Assembly: GCA_023853785.1 (NCBI GenBank)
Contig: JAJIRX010000570.1
Coordinates: 806,001-870,000, forward strand
Length of the DNA stretch: 64,000 bases
Source of the DNA: Psilocybe azurescens
Lineage: Eukaryota; Basidiomycota; Agaricomycetes; Agaricales; Agrocybaceae
Direction: 5' to 3'
The position numbers were made by a program, and so were the translations under genes. The notes beneath the pieces are model-generated. The model was given only the letters and a program-made list of their open reading frames with translations, ran no database searches and was not told where the DNA came from. Of the stretch, positions 31,210 to 41,300 are shown piece by piece; within the stretch, counting starts at the first letter, position 1, and every line of letters starts with the position of its first letter.

Positions 31210-32470
31210 AAAAGTGGAGGCCATTCTGTGCTTCAATGAATGATGGTGGAAGCCATACAGCTAGCAAATCAGATAGATTCTATACCTATTTTATTACTTA
31301 TTTACCACATTTTTAAATGAACATTTATTCTAGACAGATTGGAGCTGCATACAAATATGTATTGTTTGTATTTAAAATTTCTGCAGAAGCGGAGGCCATA
31401 CTGTGCTTCAATGGCTGAGAGCAGAGGTCATACAGCTAGGGAAACAGATAAATTCAATGCCTTTATTACTACCTATTTACTGAAATTTTGAATGAACATT
31501 TATTCTAGACAGATTGGAGCTGCATATAAAATATGTGTTGAATGTATTTAAAAATTATGCAGAAGCGGAGGCCATTCTGTGCTTCAATGGCTGGTGCAGA
31601 GGCCGTATAGCTTGGAAACTACATAAATTTTCTATCTATTTTACTACCTATTTACCGCATTTTTGACTGAACATTTATTCTAGACAGATTGGAGCTACAT
31701 ACGAAATATGTGTTGAATGTATTTAAAAATTCTGCAGAAGCAGAGGCCATTCTGTACTCCAATGGCTGATAGTGGAAGCCGTACAGCTATTAAAACAGAT
31801 GAATTCCATACCTATTTTACTACTTATTTACTGCACTTTTGAATGAACATTTATTCTAGACAGATTGGAGCTGCATACAAAATATGTGTTGTTTGTATTT
31901 AAAATTTCTGCAGAAGCGGAGGCCATACTGTGCTTCAATGGCTGATAGCAGAGGTCATACAGCTAGGGAAACAGATAAATTCAATGCCTTTATTACTACC
32001 TATTTACTGAAATTTTGAATGAACATTTATTCTAGACAGATTGGAGCTGCATATAAAATATGTGTTGAATGTATTTAAAATTCTGCAGAAGCGGCAGCTG
32101 TACTGTGATTCAATGGCTTGTGGCAGAGGCCGTACATCTAGTGAAACAAATGAATTCCATACCTATTTTACTACCTATTTACTGCATTTTTGAATGAACA
32201 TTTATTCTTGAAAGAATAGAGTTGCATGAAAAATATGTATTGAATGCAATTTAAAATTCTGCAAAAGCGGAGGCCATTCTGTGCTTCAATGGCTGGTGGC
32301 GGATGCCGTATAGCTTGTAAACCACATAAATTTCTTATCTATTTTACTACATATTTACCACATTTTTGAATGAACATTTATTCTTGAAAGAATAGAGCTG
32401 CATATAAAATATGTATTGAATGTAATTTAAAATTCTGCAAAAGGAGGCCATTCTGTACTTCAATGCTTAA
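31210..32470 (-). repeat. About 175-bp tandem repeats, right arm of W
   Basis: Inverted copies of the left-arm units, in matching order: variant by variant, the right arm mirrors the left (for example the shared TTATTACTACCTATTTACTG variants). The variants therefore arose before or together with the palindrome, or have been homogenised across arms. Confidence 0.9.
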
Positions 32471-32895
32471 TTGCAGTGTCCATGAAGCCAGGAAACTGGA
32501 TAAATTGGAGTGGACTTCTGGCTCTATTTCTTCCCCCAATTTTCCCTACAATTGAATCTAAATTAGTAAACCAACCATGGTAAAAGTATCAAAATAGGGA
32601 TGAAAATATCCCATGGAATGGTCATTAGAATGGCAGTAGCCAGTGCCAAATTTGCTGCAAACCAGCTGCCGAAATCAAAAATTTCCCCACAGGGCCAGTG
32701 TTTGGTGTATCAGGGATGGGCCCACTTGACACTGTACCTCACATGAGAATTTTAGGCCCTCACTTGACACCGTGACAAGCACAAGATAATTGACTTTTCA
32801 GTGAGTCTCTTTCAGGCTGTGTGACACGTTAGATCATAAATAATTCAAATTCTGTATGGTACATCATTTGATCACTGTCCCATGTGGTATTGTTT

Positions 32896-34861
32896 GACAA
32901 ATGAGCATAATCCTGGCCACCAGTAGTGTTGTTTTATTGAGTTGAATGTCTCCAGTTCTCCAGGGTGTCCAGCTGAGATAGGGTCATGATACGATTTGAC
33001 TATGTTCTTCCATAAGATTTGATCTTTTGAGATATAGGCTCGTCCGTGGTAGTATAAGATAGTTTTTCCGTTCACATTTTCTGTCTTCCATTCTTTGAGG
33101 TTGTGTCGTGCATTTGGCGGTCCTCCTTCTAATAGGGTTTTCGTTGCTTCTGCTGTGTTGTGGTCCAGCTTGTTTGCACTGGCAATCCTTTCCTGTAACT
33201 CAGCGTCAATTAAGTTGATGAAAAGTTTTTCTGGGAGTAGGGTGATGTTTTTATTGTCGTGGTCTTCTTCTGAGGTAAAATTGGGGTGTCTTGAAAGGGT
33301 ATCAGATTGAATCATTCTGTTTCCGGGTAGATGTACCAATTTCAGGTTGAATTCTGAGACGTACAGGGACCAGTGCACCTGTCATCAGTTCAGATTTTGG
33401 GCTGATCTGAAATATGTCAAATTCTTGTGATCTGAATATACTATGGTCATGTGTTCTGATCCCTGGATGTAATGTCTCCATTCCTGTAATGCTCAGATTA
33501 TTCCCAATAATTCCCTGTCATAGATTTCGTAATTTATTTTGGTTGGGGAAAATGTCCTTGATATAAATGCACATGGGTGTCTTTCACCATTTCCATCTAG
33601 TTGGGTAAGGACTGCTCCAGAGGCATATTTTGAAGCATCAGATTCGATTTGAAATGGTTTAGCAGGGTCAGGCATCAAGAGTACAGGTTCTTCTGTGAAT
33701 CATTTCTTTAGTTTGTCAAAGGCAGCTTGAGTTGTGTCATTCCATAGAAAACCTTTGTCTTTCTTCAGGAGTTCATTCAGAGGTCGAGCTACCTCAGAGA
33801 ATTTCCAAATGAACTTTCAGTAAAAGTTTCCAAAGCCTAGAAATGATCAGACTTGTTTGAGAGTAGTAGGCGCTGGCCAGTCTTGAATTCCTTTGAGTTT
33901 CGTTGGGTCCATGGAGATTTTTCCTGCTTCGACAATCATTCCAAGATATTCCACCTTCTCTTGAGCAAATGAGCATTTTTCCGGTTTGAGATAAAGATTG
34001 TTTTCTGAGAGTCGTTGTAGAATCATTTTGGTGTATTTTTCCAGTTCCTCTCAATCTTTGCAAAGATTAAAATGTCGTCCATATAGATGATTATGAAGCA
34101 TTGTGATATCATATCTTTGAAGATCGAGTCCATCATGGATTGGAAGGTTGCCAGGGAGTTACACATGCCAAAGAACATTACAGTTGGTTCGAAAAGTCCT
34201 CAGTTGGTTTTAAATGCTCTTTCCATTGGTCACCATCTTTTATCCAGATGTTGTTGTAGCCCCATTGGATGTCTAGTTTAGTGAAGAATTTTGTGCCTTT
34301 CAATTTGTCCATAAGTTCCGTAATCCATGGTAATGGGTAAGCATTTTTGATCATCCAGTTGTTCAGATACCTGTAGTCTTGGCAAGGTCTAAGCTTCCCA
34401 TCTTTCTTTGATACAAAGAAGAAGGGAGACGCCATAGATGATTCCGAGGGTCGAATGTATCCTTTGTCCAGTTGTTCCTTTGTCCAGTTGTTCCTTTGTC
34501 CAGTTGTCCTGTTCTGTTTGTTCTGCCGGTGTGATATTATATGCCTTGAATTTTTTGGTATAAATCCTTCTTTTAACTTGATTTTATGGTCCCATGGTCT
34601 TGGTTCCGGGAATTGGTCTGCCGCTTGTTTATCGAAAAGGTCCATATATGATTGATATTCTGGAGGAATGATTTCTTGGAGAGGTTTTGTCGGTTTCTCT
34701 AGTTCATATTGTTGGGCTAGTGTTTGCAAGGTAGTGATTTTGGTGTTAAGCCAGGTTTCTTTTATTTTGACTTTGTTCGCATCCCCGATATATCGGATGA
34801 TTAACGACTCGAATTCCTCCAATGGGTGGGTAGTCTTGATTGTTGACATTTGTTTGTCCAT
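32896..34861 (-). pseudogene. Gypsy2 reverse transcriptase, RNase H and integrase finger
   Basis: RT from 34861: EYQSYMDLFDKQAADQFPEP, HKIKLKEGF, ASPFFFVSKKDGKLRPCQDYRYLN, TKFFTKLDIQWGYNN (motif A, Asp present) and, after frame changes, IYMDDILI at about 34085-34060 (catalytic Y-x-DD). RNase [21 protein letters not shown] with [25 protein letters not shown], then LVHLPGNRMIQSDTLSRHP. Integrase finger start: SAGHPGELETFNSIKQHYWWPGL, cut by W at FVKQY. A 17-bp unit is tandemly triplicated at about 34462-34508, adding RNNWTKEQL-type residues absent from Gypsy1. Confidence 0.92.
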
Positions 34862-36283
34862 TTCCTCTTCAATGGTAGTCTGATTTATCGTAGGTCCTTG
34901 ACATGGTTTCCAAGTTATTTGCCTGTTCTGCCAGTTGATTCATGGATTCTTTTCCTGTAGCCAAGGGAAGCCTAGAATAATTTTCTGTTTCCTTAGTCCA
35001 GAGACCAGTAATTGTTCCCGATGGTTCCGATTTCCAACCTTTAGGTCCAGGTCTACGAATGATGAGATGGTTCCTTTTTGTTTGGGTCCCGTCTACATTA
35101 TAAACTCGGATCAGTTTTTCCAAGGGTTGGGTTCTGAGTCCAAGTTTTGTGCATAGTTCTGGTCAATGAATTTCCCTCCTGCTCCTGAATCTAAGAGCGC
35201 AGAGGTTTCAACGATTTGTGAGCCATTCTGTTTCTTTGCAGGGAATGAAACTGGTAGAAGCATAGTTTTATTCTCGATTGTTGCTGTAAGTACAGATTGT
35301 ATCTTCAGATAAGGAGAGACAGACGTCGTCCTGTTTCTCCACTTTAAAAATCCTTTTCTTCTTTCTCTTCAAATCTCATTTTGACCATGAGGTCTGCGAG
35401 TTTGTCCTTTTTGTCCTTGTTTAAGTTCCTGATGTGACTATGTAACTCCTTTGGGGTCCATTTCTTGCTAGGTTGTCCTTGGGTCTTGTTCTGGTTTGTT
35501 GGTCCTTTCTGTGGGCATTCCCTGGATAGGTGTCCTCATTGTTTGCACCTGAAACAGGCACCTTTCCTGATTAATTTGGCTCATTCTTCAGCTGTTATGG
35601 CGCTTACATCCATCCTGTTTGGGTCATAGTTCCTGTTGTTCCTTGTAAAGTTGTTCCATCATGGGATCCTTCTGCGTTCTTCTGGTTCTTCTCTAAAGGT
35701 TTTTGCTAGTCTGTAGTTGGTGTTGAAGATGCTTACCTTTTTGTACCATCCCTGGATTGTCCTTGGGAGATCTTCAGAATACATGATCTTGTCAGCGAAG
35801 TTGGGGTGTGATGCACTTTTGGAATAATCCTATGAGATGAGTGTGGTCTGATTCCGATTCTGTTCCTAGATTGGCCTATCCTACCAACAACTTGAATTTG
35901 TTGATGATATCTTCCACCCTTTTGTTGGACTTTTGCCTAATCCGCTTTATGTTGTTCATGGCTGATCTGGTTTCGTCTACTGGAGTGAATGCATCGTGGA
36001 ATTTTTTGAGAAATGTTCCAAGGGTGTCCCATTTGAGGGTTTGGTTGGGAGTGGTTCCTCTCATCCTCAAGGTCAAGTATTGTTCTTTCCATAGTTTTGC
36101 TCCTCCTTCCATGCAAAATGATAAGATGAAGGCAATTTTCTTCTTGTCTGTGTTGTAGACATCGTTGTTTATGTCCATGTAGAGGTAGCAGTCTTGTATG
36201 AAAGACTTGGATTTTGTTCTATCTCCATCAAATACAGCAGGTTTGTTGATCTTGATTTCTTTCTTTCCGTTTGTTTCAACCAT
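34862..36283 (-). pseudogene. Gypsy2 Gag and protease
   Basis: Gag starts MVETNGKKEIKINKPAVFDG at 36283 and includes FILSFCMEGGAKLWKEQYL and FLKKFHDAFTPVDETRSA, matching Gypsy1 Gag in order. The Gag zinc knuckle at about 35570-35530 reads ACFRCKQ, a stop, then GHLSREC. The protease site LLDSGAGGKFIDQNYAQNL lies at about 35195-35140, followed by KLIRVYNVDGTQTKRNHL. Frames change at least four times. The DSGAGGKFIDQ motif is identical in Gypsy1. Confidence 0.88.
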
Positions 36284-36536
36284 TTCTGTGTTGTGTTGTT
36301 CTTCCTGATCTATCGCCAGTGTTAATAATAGGTCAAATAATGAGTTTGATAGGTCTTCATTGCCTAGGTTGATATCTTCAGAGCTTTGTCTGGACAGGTT
36401 CAGTGTTTGCCAATTTTGTGTCAGGGTTTCTTCTTCTGAGCTATCGGTAGCGGGAACTCTGCTTTTTGGTGGTGCCGTGTTTTGTTTTTGGTTTCAGAGG
36501 TCTCGTCTGCTGGAAAGCAGGCAAGACTTGTAGATG

Positions 36537-36547
36537 AGCTAGTTCTT
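36537..36547 (-). promoter_or_regulatory. Gypsy2 self-priming binding site
   Basis: Minus-sense AAGAACTAGCT lies 1 nt after the 5' LTR end. It is the exact complement of AGCTAGTTCTT at 36665-36655 inside the same LTR. This is the arrangement of Tf1/sushi-type self-primed elements, where the RNA 5' end folds back to prime reverse transcription; no tRNA match is needed. Confidence 0.8.
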
Positions 36548-36548
36548 T

Positions 36549-36932
36549 TGTTACGACTTCAAGCTTATATTCACGTGCATGGATAAAGCTAACAGTCAAG
36601 TAGTCAAGAACAGCGAGTTCCAAGCGGTATTGAGTAAGAGGGGATTAGATTCTCAAGAACTAGCTAAGGAATAATAGCAGTGTCTACTGGCTATTTAAGT
36701 GTTTTTGAGTATCTACAATTATAGTACGATATGAGTCCAAGTATGAGTCAAAGCATAGGATGAGTCGTGAACGGTGCCATCGATGTGAGTCAGAATGTGA
36801 GTCAGAGTAGAATGAGTCAAATATACGATCACATGATATTGTCCATCATGTGATAAGAAGGTTTTATATACAAAAATGAAATGCAAAAGAAAAAGAAAAG
36901 GGAAAAGGCAAAGAAATAATGTGTCCGTAACA
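36549..36932 (-). repeat. Gypsy2 5' LTR
   Basis: 384 bp, minus-sense TGTTACGGACAC to GTCGTAACA. A TTAAATAG TATA-like box lies about 35 nt upstream of the AGCTAGTTCTT motif, supporting that motif as the RNA start. Confidence 0.88.
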
Positions 36933-37519
36933 CCGTCCTGGATGAAATTGATAAATAACTAAAAATAATAAAATAGAAAATATTCTTATGGAGTAAGATG
37001 TCCTGCTGCTTTTTAGCTGTAGCCTTGGCAGGTTTTCCACTAGATTTTCTAATAATAAGAATGTATTTGAGTACACAGCTATGTTAATTTAGAAAACAAA
37101 AGAAGTAGGAAAATACATCGATTAGGCCATACCGGCAGACCTCTACAGGTCATGACATATAGAGACACCCATAGACATGAGATCATAATCCATGCATTTA
37201 CCAGTTGAAAAATACTTACACATTCCCCTTTTTGCTGCATGTTTCCTGTCAACAAATTTATTTTAGCAGCAAATTCAGCAATATTTTATTTTTCTTACTT
37301 GTTTTGCTTGACTGGCTTGCCCTTGATACCAACAGATTCACCTTCACCAATCTCACTATCAGTCTCCTCTTCTTCATCCCCAACAGCAACCTTCTTGACA
37401 GATGGTGCAGCAGAGGCATCAACAGCAGATGCAGCCCTGGCCCGCTTTCTGGTGCTTCTATGAGTCTTGGGAGGGGAGTTAGGGACAGTAGCAGTGTTCT
37501 TGGAAGCTTTGGGAGCCAT
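36933..37519 (-). pseudogene. N-terminal exons of a host gene cut by Gypsy2
   Basis: Exon 1 37519-37299 starts MAPKASKNTATVPNSPPKTH and encodes a basic then acidic, disordered N-terminus (RSTRKRARAASAV, DEEEETDSEIGEGE). The donor GTAAGA starts at 37298, a 53-nt intron follows, and exon 2 is 37245-37220 (26 nt; KHAAKRGM) with donor GTAAGT. A later exon-like stretch at about 37050-36975 reads SSGKPAKATAKKQQD. The gene stops at the Gypsy2 LTR. Basic/acidic N-termini of this kind precede DUF6532 domains, so this may be the missing 5' half of the gene at 21781-22853. That is an inference from strand, order and style. Confidence 0.55.
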
Positions 37520-37534
37520 AGTAAGGAAGCTAGG

Positions 37535-37777
37535 TCACTAGGATGAGCTTAGATGGTGGTGGATGAAGGAAGAGATAACAGATCATGCAACTTGTCAAGT
37601 TGGGCAGACATTACATAAGCCTTTTCTCACCGGAAACTGCTGTTCTCAAAAATATTCTAAGTCCAATCTGATGGAAATTTCTGTTTTATGCTAACCCAGA
37701 CATTCTGAGAGCTTGAAAATAGTAGATAAAAAAGCTAACTACGACATGTATGTATAGGAAAGTAACTACACTACGAA
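37535..37777. other. Upstream flank of the truncated gene
   Basis: Non-coding; would contain the promoter of the minus-strand gene starting at 37519. No clear TATA-type element was picked out. Confidence 0.35.
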
Positions 37778-38460
37778 ATTGGACAAGGTGGGTGTGAAAC
37801 AGAGGGCAACAGCACTACATAAGGGGACAGGGTGGATGTAGTATACAAAACAGAAGGCAATGGCACTACATAAGGGGACAGAGTGGGTGTAGTATGCAAA
37901 ACGGAAGGCAATGGCACTATGAAATGGGACAGAACGGGTGGGACATGCAAAACAGAGGGCAATGGCACTGTCAAAGGGCATGGGGTGGCAGCTGCATGCA
38001 AAATGGGGGCAGGTGACAATCCGAAGGGGGATGGGATGGGTATTGCATGTGAAACGGAGGGTGACAGCAGTCCAAAGGGGATGGGGTGGGTGCTGTATGC
38101 GAAATGGAGGCGACAGCTGTCTGAGAGGGCACGGGATGCTGTTGCATGTGAAACAGGAGGGGGGGGGTGACGATCCGAAGGGGAAGGGACCGGTGTTGTA
38201 TGCAAAAAGAGGGTAATTAATGGCTGTCTGAGAGGGCATGGTGCACTGTTGCATGTGAAACAGAGGGGGGGGGGGGGTGAAAATCCGAAGGGGAAAGGGA
38301 CAGGTGTAGCATGCAAAACAGAGGGCAACGGCCATCCAAAGGGGGACAGGGTGGGTATCACACACCAAACGGAGCACAACAGCACTGCAAAAGGAGGGTC
38401 AGTGAATGTTGAATGTAAAGAGGAGGAGAGGGGGCTCACAGGCAGTGCTGGCTCAACTTA
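37778..38460. repeat. 51-bp minisatellite array
   Basis: About 13 tandem units around a GGGGACAGGGTGG-GTAT-CAAAACAGAGGGCAATGGCACT theme; the first intervals are exactly 51 bp, later units vary and include G runs at 38159-38168 and 38265-38277. Because 51 is a multiple of three, both strands show long repetitive ORFs (for example 17-residue repeats around CFACPTRSVPFHSAIAF on the minus strand). I treat these as by-products. Confidence 0.8.
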
Positions 38461-38599
38461 GCAGGGTATGAGAGCCCAAAAGTGTGGGTGCTGGGTGCTG
38501 TTGGTGAATCGGCAGGCGATGGGCATTTGAACGCATGGGGCGCTGGGGCGCCGCTCACGTATTGGTGGGTGTTGCAAGCCCCATGCAGGTCCACTGGGG
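38461..38599 (+). pseudogene. Gypsy3 Gag fragment left of Y1
   Basis: Short open segment (WVLGAVGESAGDGHLNAW) ending at the Y1 target site. The sequence resumes after Y1 at 40525 with coding DNA of Gypsy3, so this is tentatively its upstream part. Weak evidence. Confidence 0.35.
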
Positions 38600-38934
38600 G
38601 AGTACTTTACAGTGCCCCCATATTCTGTTGGACTCCAATGAACTTTCACCAGACCCAGCCAATTCCAATGGACAGTCCATTGGACTTGACAAAATTCCGC
38701 TACCAGTCCGGTCAGAGTCTGGCCAAATTCTGGTCAAAGTCCGGTCAAGTCACTTCAAGACAGAAAACAGGTGGACAGGCTGGACTGTCCAGTCCGTTGG
38801 ACTTCTGTTGGACTTCCACTGGACTTCCACTGGACTCTCAGCACTTAATTAGACCAGATCCAAGAGTGCTCTGTCCAGTGGAGTCCAGTGGAGTCCAGTG
38901 GACTGTCACTGGTTTAATTGCAGACTTGGGAGGG

Positions 38935-39004
38935 GAGTTAGGGACAGTCGCGAGTGTTCTTGGAAGCTTTGGGAGCCATATTAAGGAAGCTAGGTCACTA
39001 GGAT
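38935..39004 (-). repeat. Captured 70-bp fragment of the 37519 gene
   Basis: Matches 37465-37534 with about four differences and covers the start codon region (GGAGCCAT in plus orientation) plus about 17 bp of upstream DNA. It lies between two blocks of Y1 subterminal repeats, so it is element cargo and not flanking DNA. Confidence 0.85.
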
Positions 39005-40071
39005 AATACTTCAATCTTATCTTTAATTCATGTAACAATGTAATATAATATATTGAAAACTATATACTACATTATTATCTGACTTTGTGAATTTCACTAA
39101 GTCCAACTTTAATTTCACATGGAATGGAATGGAATTCAGTTGGATTCCAACTGGAATGTATTACTTAAAGTAGATTCGTATAATAGTATAATATAATATA
39201 TTTAAAACTATGTACTACATTATTATCTACAATTTTATCTACAAGCAAGGTACATTATCATTAAAGATAATAATAAAAATAAGAAAGCGAGACAGAAAAA
39301 AGAAAAAAAGCAAAAAAAGAATCAAAAAAATAGGGGGAGGATAGACATGTCGGTCATAGCTGCACTGTACACATTGTTGTTGTTGTTGTTGTGCTGTTGT
39401 TGTGGCCTTCGTACATGTCTGCGGTGTCTGTCATACCTGTTGTCGTTGTTGCCCTTGTTGTCTGTGTCATTGCCCCCGCTGTCTGTGTCGTTGCCCCACT
39501 GTGCTTGTGCTTGTCCCCCTGTCCGTGCTTGTGCTTGCCCCCGCTGTCCGTGTCCTTGCTCCCACCATGCTCGTTGTTGTCCTGGCTGTCCATGTTGTCG
39601 CCCCTGGCCATGCTCGTTGTTGCTCTGGCCGTGCTCGACATTGTTGCCCTTGCCGTCTGTGTGCACGACGTTGTTGCTCTCGCTGTCCACGTGTTCACCC
39701 TGGTTGTGCTTGTCCACATGCTTGTCATGGCCTGCCTTGCCCTGGTCCTCGTGGTTGTGGTCGCAGTCATCCACATCCTGGTCCTGGTCCTTGCGCTGGC
39801 CATCCTCGTCCACGTCCTGGTCCTTGCCACATCTGTCCTGGTCTTTGTTGTCCTCATCCTCTGTCACGTCAGGTTGGCTTTTGCCTGGCTCTGACCAACA
39901 AGGAGGTGGTGGTGGTGGAAGGAAAAAGGGTTGGGGTCGGAATCAACAATGGACCGACATGGCATCAACATGTCACACGTATGTTGTTGTTTGGCCCGTG
40001 CCAAGCAGTGCCGAGAATTTTGGCTGCATCAGTATGTATTTAACTAATTTTTTATTTTCCATAAGCCTTTG

Positions 40072-40149
40072 TGGCTCAGTTGGTTTATCCTGCTTGCGTT
40101 CAGCGTTCTCTGATGCCCAAGTTCAATTCTCGTTTGTGTTTTTTTTTTT
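40072..40149 (+). promoter_or_regulatory. tRNA-like Pol III promoter unit in Y1
   Basis: A box TGGCTCAGTTGG (40072-40083) is a perfect match to TRGYNNARNNGG. The B box AGTTCAATTCT (40120-40130) is close to GGTTCRANTCC, with normal spacing of 36 bp. A T run at 40138-40149 would terminate Pol III. The cloverleaf is not convincing, so it is a tRNA-derived relic or SINE-like head rather than a working tRNA gene. Confidence 0.55.
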
Positions 40150-40532
40150 CTATACTAGTATAAATTATAATAAAAGGACAGTAAAGACCTCAAACAACCC
40201 TCTGCTTGCTGTCCGTTAGACTTCCATTGGAATTCTGTTGGACTTGTCCACCAGAATTCCAATGGTCATGTCCAGTGGGATTCCGATGGACTTCCATTGG
40301 ACTTCCGTTGGTTCTGTCCGGTCATTTCCAGTGGACTTTGACTGCTGGTTTGGCATTATTCCAGTGGACAGTCCATTGGACTTGTAGTCCGGTCGAACAT
40401 TCACTGGAATCTCACCGGAAATTTTCAGCAGTCCTAGACCAGAAAAATTGTCATTCTGAATATAGAAAGTCTGACGGAGTCTGACCAGAGTCTGACCAAA
40501 AATGGGGGACCATGTAAAGACCTCCGCTGGGG

Positions 40533-41300
40533 GGAAAACCTACTGGGTTATTCATTAGCACCCAACTTGTTTCAACAGCCTGTCACTGTCAAAGAAACTC
40601 CATCTGTCAAACAACCTATTGCACCACCTGTCAATAATCCTATTGTTCTGGCGTTACCCCAGACTTCTAGACCCCACATTTCCTTTGACCCTTCTGACGA
40701 TGATCAAATCATGGAAGACACTACTATTAAACCCAACAAGGATAAATCACCTGCCAAGCCACATGTTTCTGCCCAAAAGCGGATTGCCGAAGTTTCACAT
40801 AGAGTTGACCCTATGGCCATAGCTCAGTGTTGCATTAATTGGTCTGCAGATGTCACGCTCGGCAAACTCATGGGTGTCTCCAAAGATATCAAGAACTGTA
40901 TTGGGTCTCTAATCAAGGCAAAACTATTTCTGTGGAAGAATTCCACTCCAAATTTGCTTCTTACGATCCCAATATCAATATCTATATGGCCTTTACAAAT
41001 ATCAAACCTGAATTACCGCCTGACACTGTTTATTTTGGACACCTTCTCTGGGCACATGCACCTCTTATTTGGATCATCATGACCTGCAATGGCAAGCTTC
41101 TGGAAGGCCTCTTTGATTCAGGTTCTACACAGAATATTATCAGCAAATGTGTGTGGAAAGAAGTTGCAAATCCATGGTGGCCAATCTAGGATGTTTGGCT
41201 TTGTTGAACAGATCCCATTGAATGTAGGAAGTGTCCAAACTTGGGCTAATTGTTTTGTATCTGATAGGGTTAAATCTGATGTTCTGGTTGGATGACCCTG
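40533..41300 (+). pseudogene. Gypsy3 Gag end and aspartic protease
   Basis: KETPSVKQPIAPPVNNPIVL and SFDPSDDDQIMEDTTIKP form a disordered Gag C-terminus, followed by NWSADVTLGKLMGVSKDI, a motif seen just upstream of the retropepsin in many fungal Gypsy polyproteins. The protease shows LEGLFDSGSTQNIISKCVW (catalytic DSGS at about 41120), and the frame is lost around 41189-41300. Gypsy3 lacks the DSGAGGKF variant of Gypsy1/2, so it is a separate lineage. Confidence 0.75.

Larger units (their letters stand above)
26900..32886. mobile_element. Foldback-type element W with about 175-bp satellite arms
   Basis: Ends CACATGGGACAGTGATCAAATG and its reverse complement, flanked by a perfect 9-bp TSD GTATTGTTT (26891-26899 and 32887-32895) that lies inside the Gypsy2 integrase frame. 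Both arms end in about 170 bp of near-identical terminal sequence, then carry tandem about 175-bp units in opposite orientation. After removing element Z and one TSD copy it is 4772 bp, almost the same as FB1 (4785 bp), with similar ends (CACATRGGRCAG) but different internal sequence. No transposase gene is seen. Confidence 0.9.
24171..36932 (-). mobile_element. Gypsy2: chromodomain Ty3/Gypsy retrotransposon, nested
   Basis: LTRs at 36549-36932 (5') and 24171-24565 (3'; it lacks the last about 25 bp found in the 5' LTR). Order on the minus strand: self-priming PBS, Gag, protease, RT, RNase H, integrase, chromodomain, ORF3, ORF4, polypurine tract. Foldback element W is inserted in the integrase zinc-finger region. 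The outer flanks do not show a TSD, consistent with the truncated 3' LTR. Many stops and frameshifts show an old copy. Its closest relative here is Gypsy1. Confidence 0.93.
38600..40524. mobile_element. Element Y1: DNA element with 8-bp TSD and captured gene piece
   Basis: Starts GAGTACTTTACAGTGCCCCC and ends GGGGGACCATGTAAAGACCTC; flanks CACTGGGG (38592-38599) and CGCTGGGG (40525-40532) match at seven of eight bases. Both ends are filled with TCCAATGGAC / GTCCACTGGA palindromic subterminal repeats. Inside are a 70-bp copy of the host gene start (38935-39004), a GGAC/GTCC-rich minisatellite region (39360-39880), a His/Pro-coding block shared with Y2-Y4 and a tRNA-like promoter (40072-40130). 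No transposase is seen. Confidence 0.85.

Noticed and set aside
37766..38439. Cys/Pro-rich minus-strand ORFs of 203 and 222 codons
   Set aside because: Generated by the 51-bp minisatellite; neither strand shows a domain or splice structure.
40060..40150. Functional tRNA gene in Y1
   Set aside because: A and B boxes are good, but acceptor and T stems do not pair convincingly, so only a tRNA-like promoter is claimed.
39322..40219. ORFs on both strands of Y1 (290, 213 and 181 codons)
   Set aside because: Same cause: stop-poor minisatellite inside a DNA element; compositional bias explains the length.
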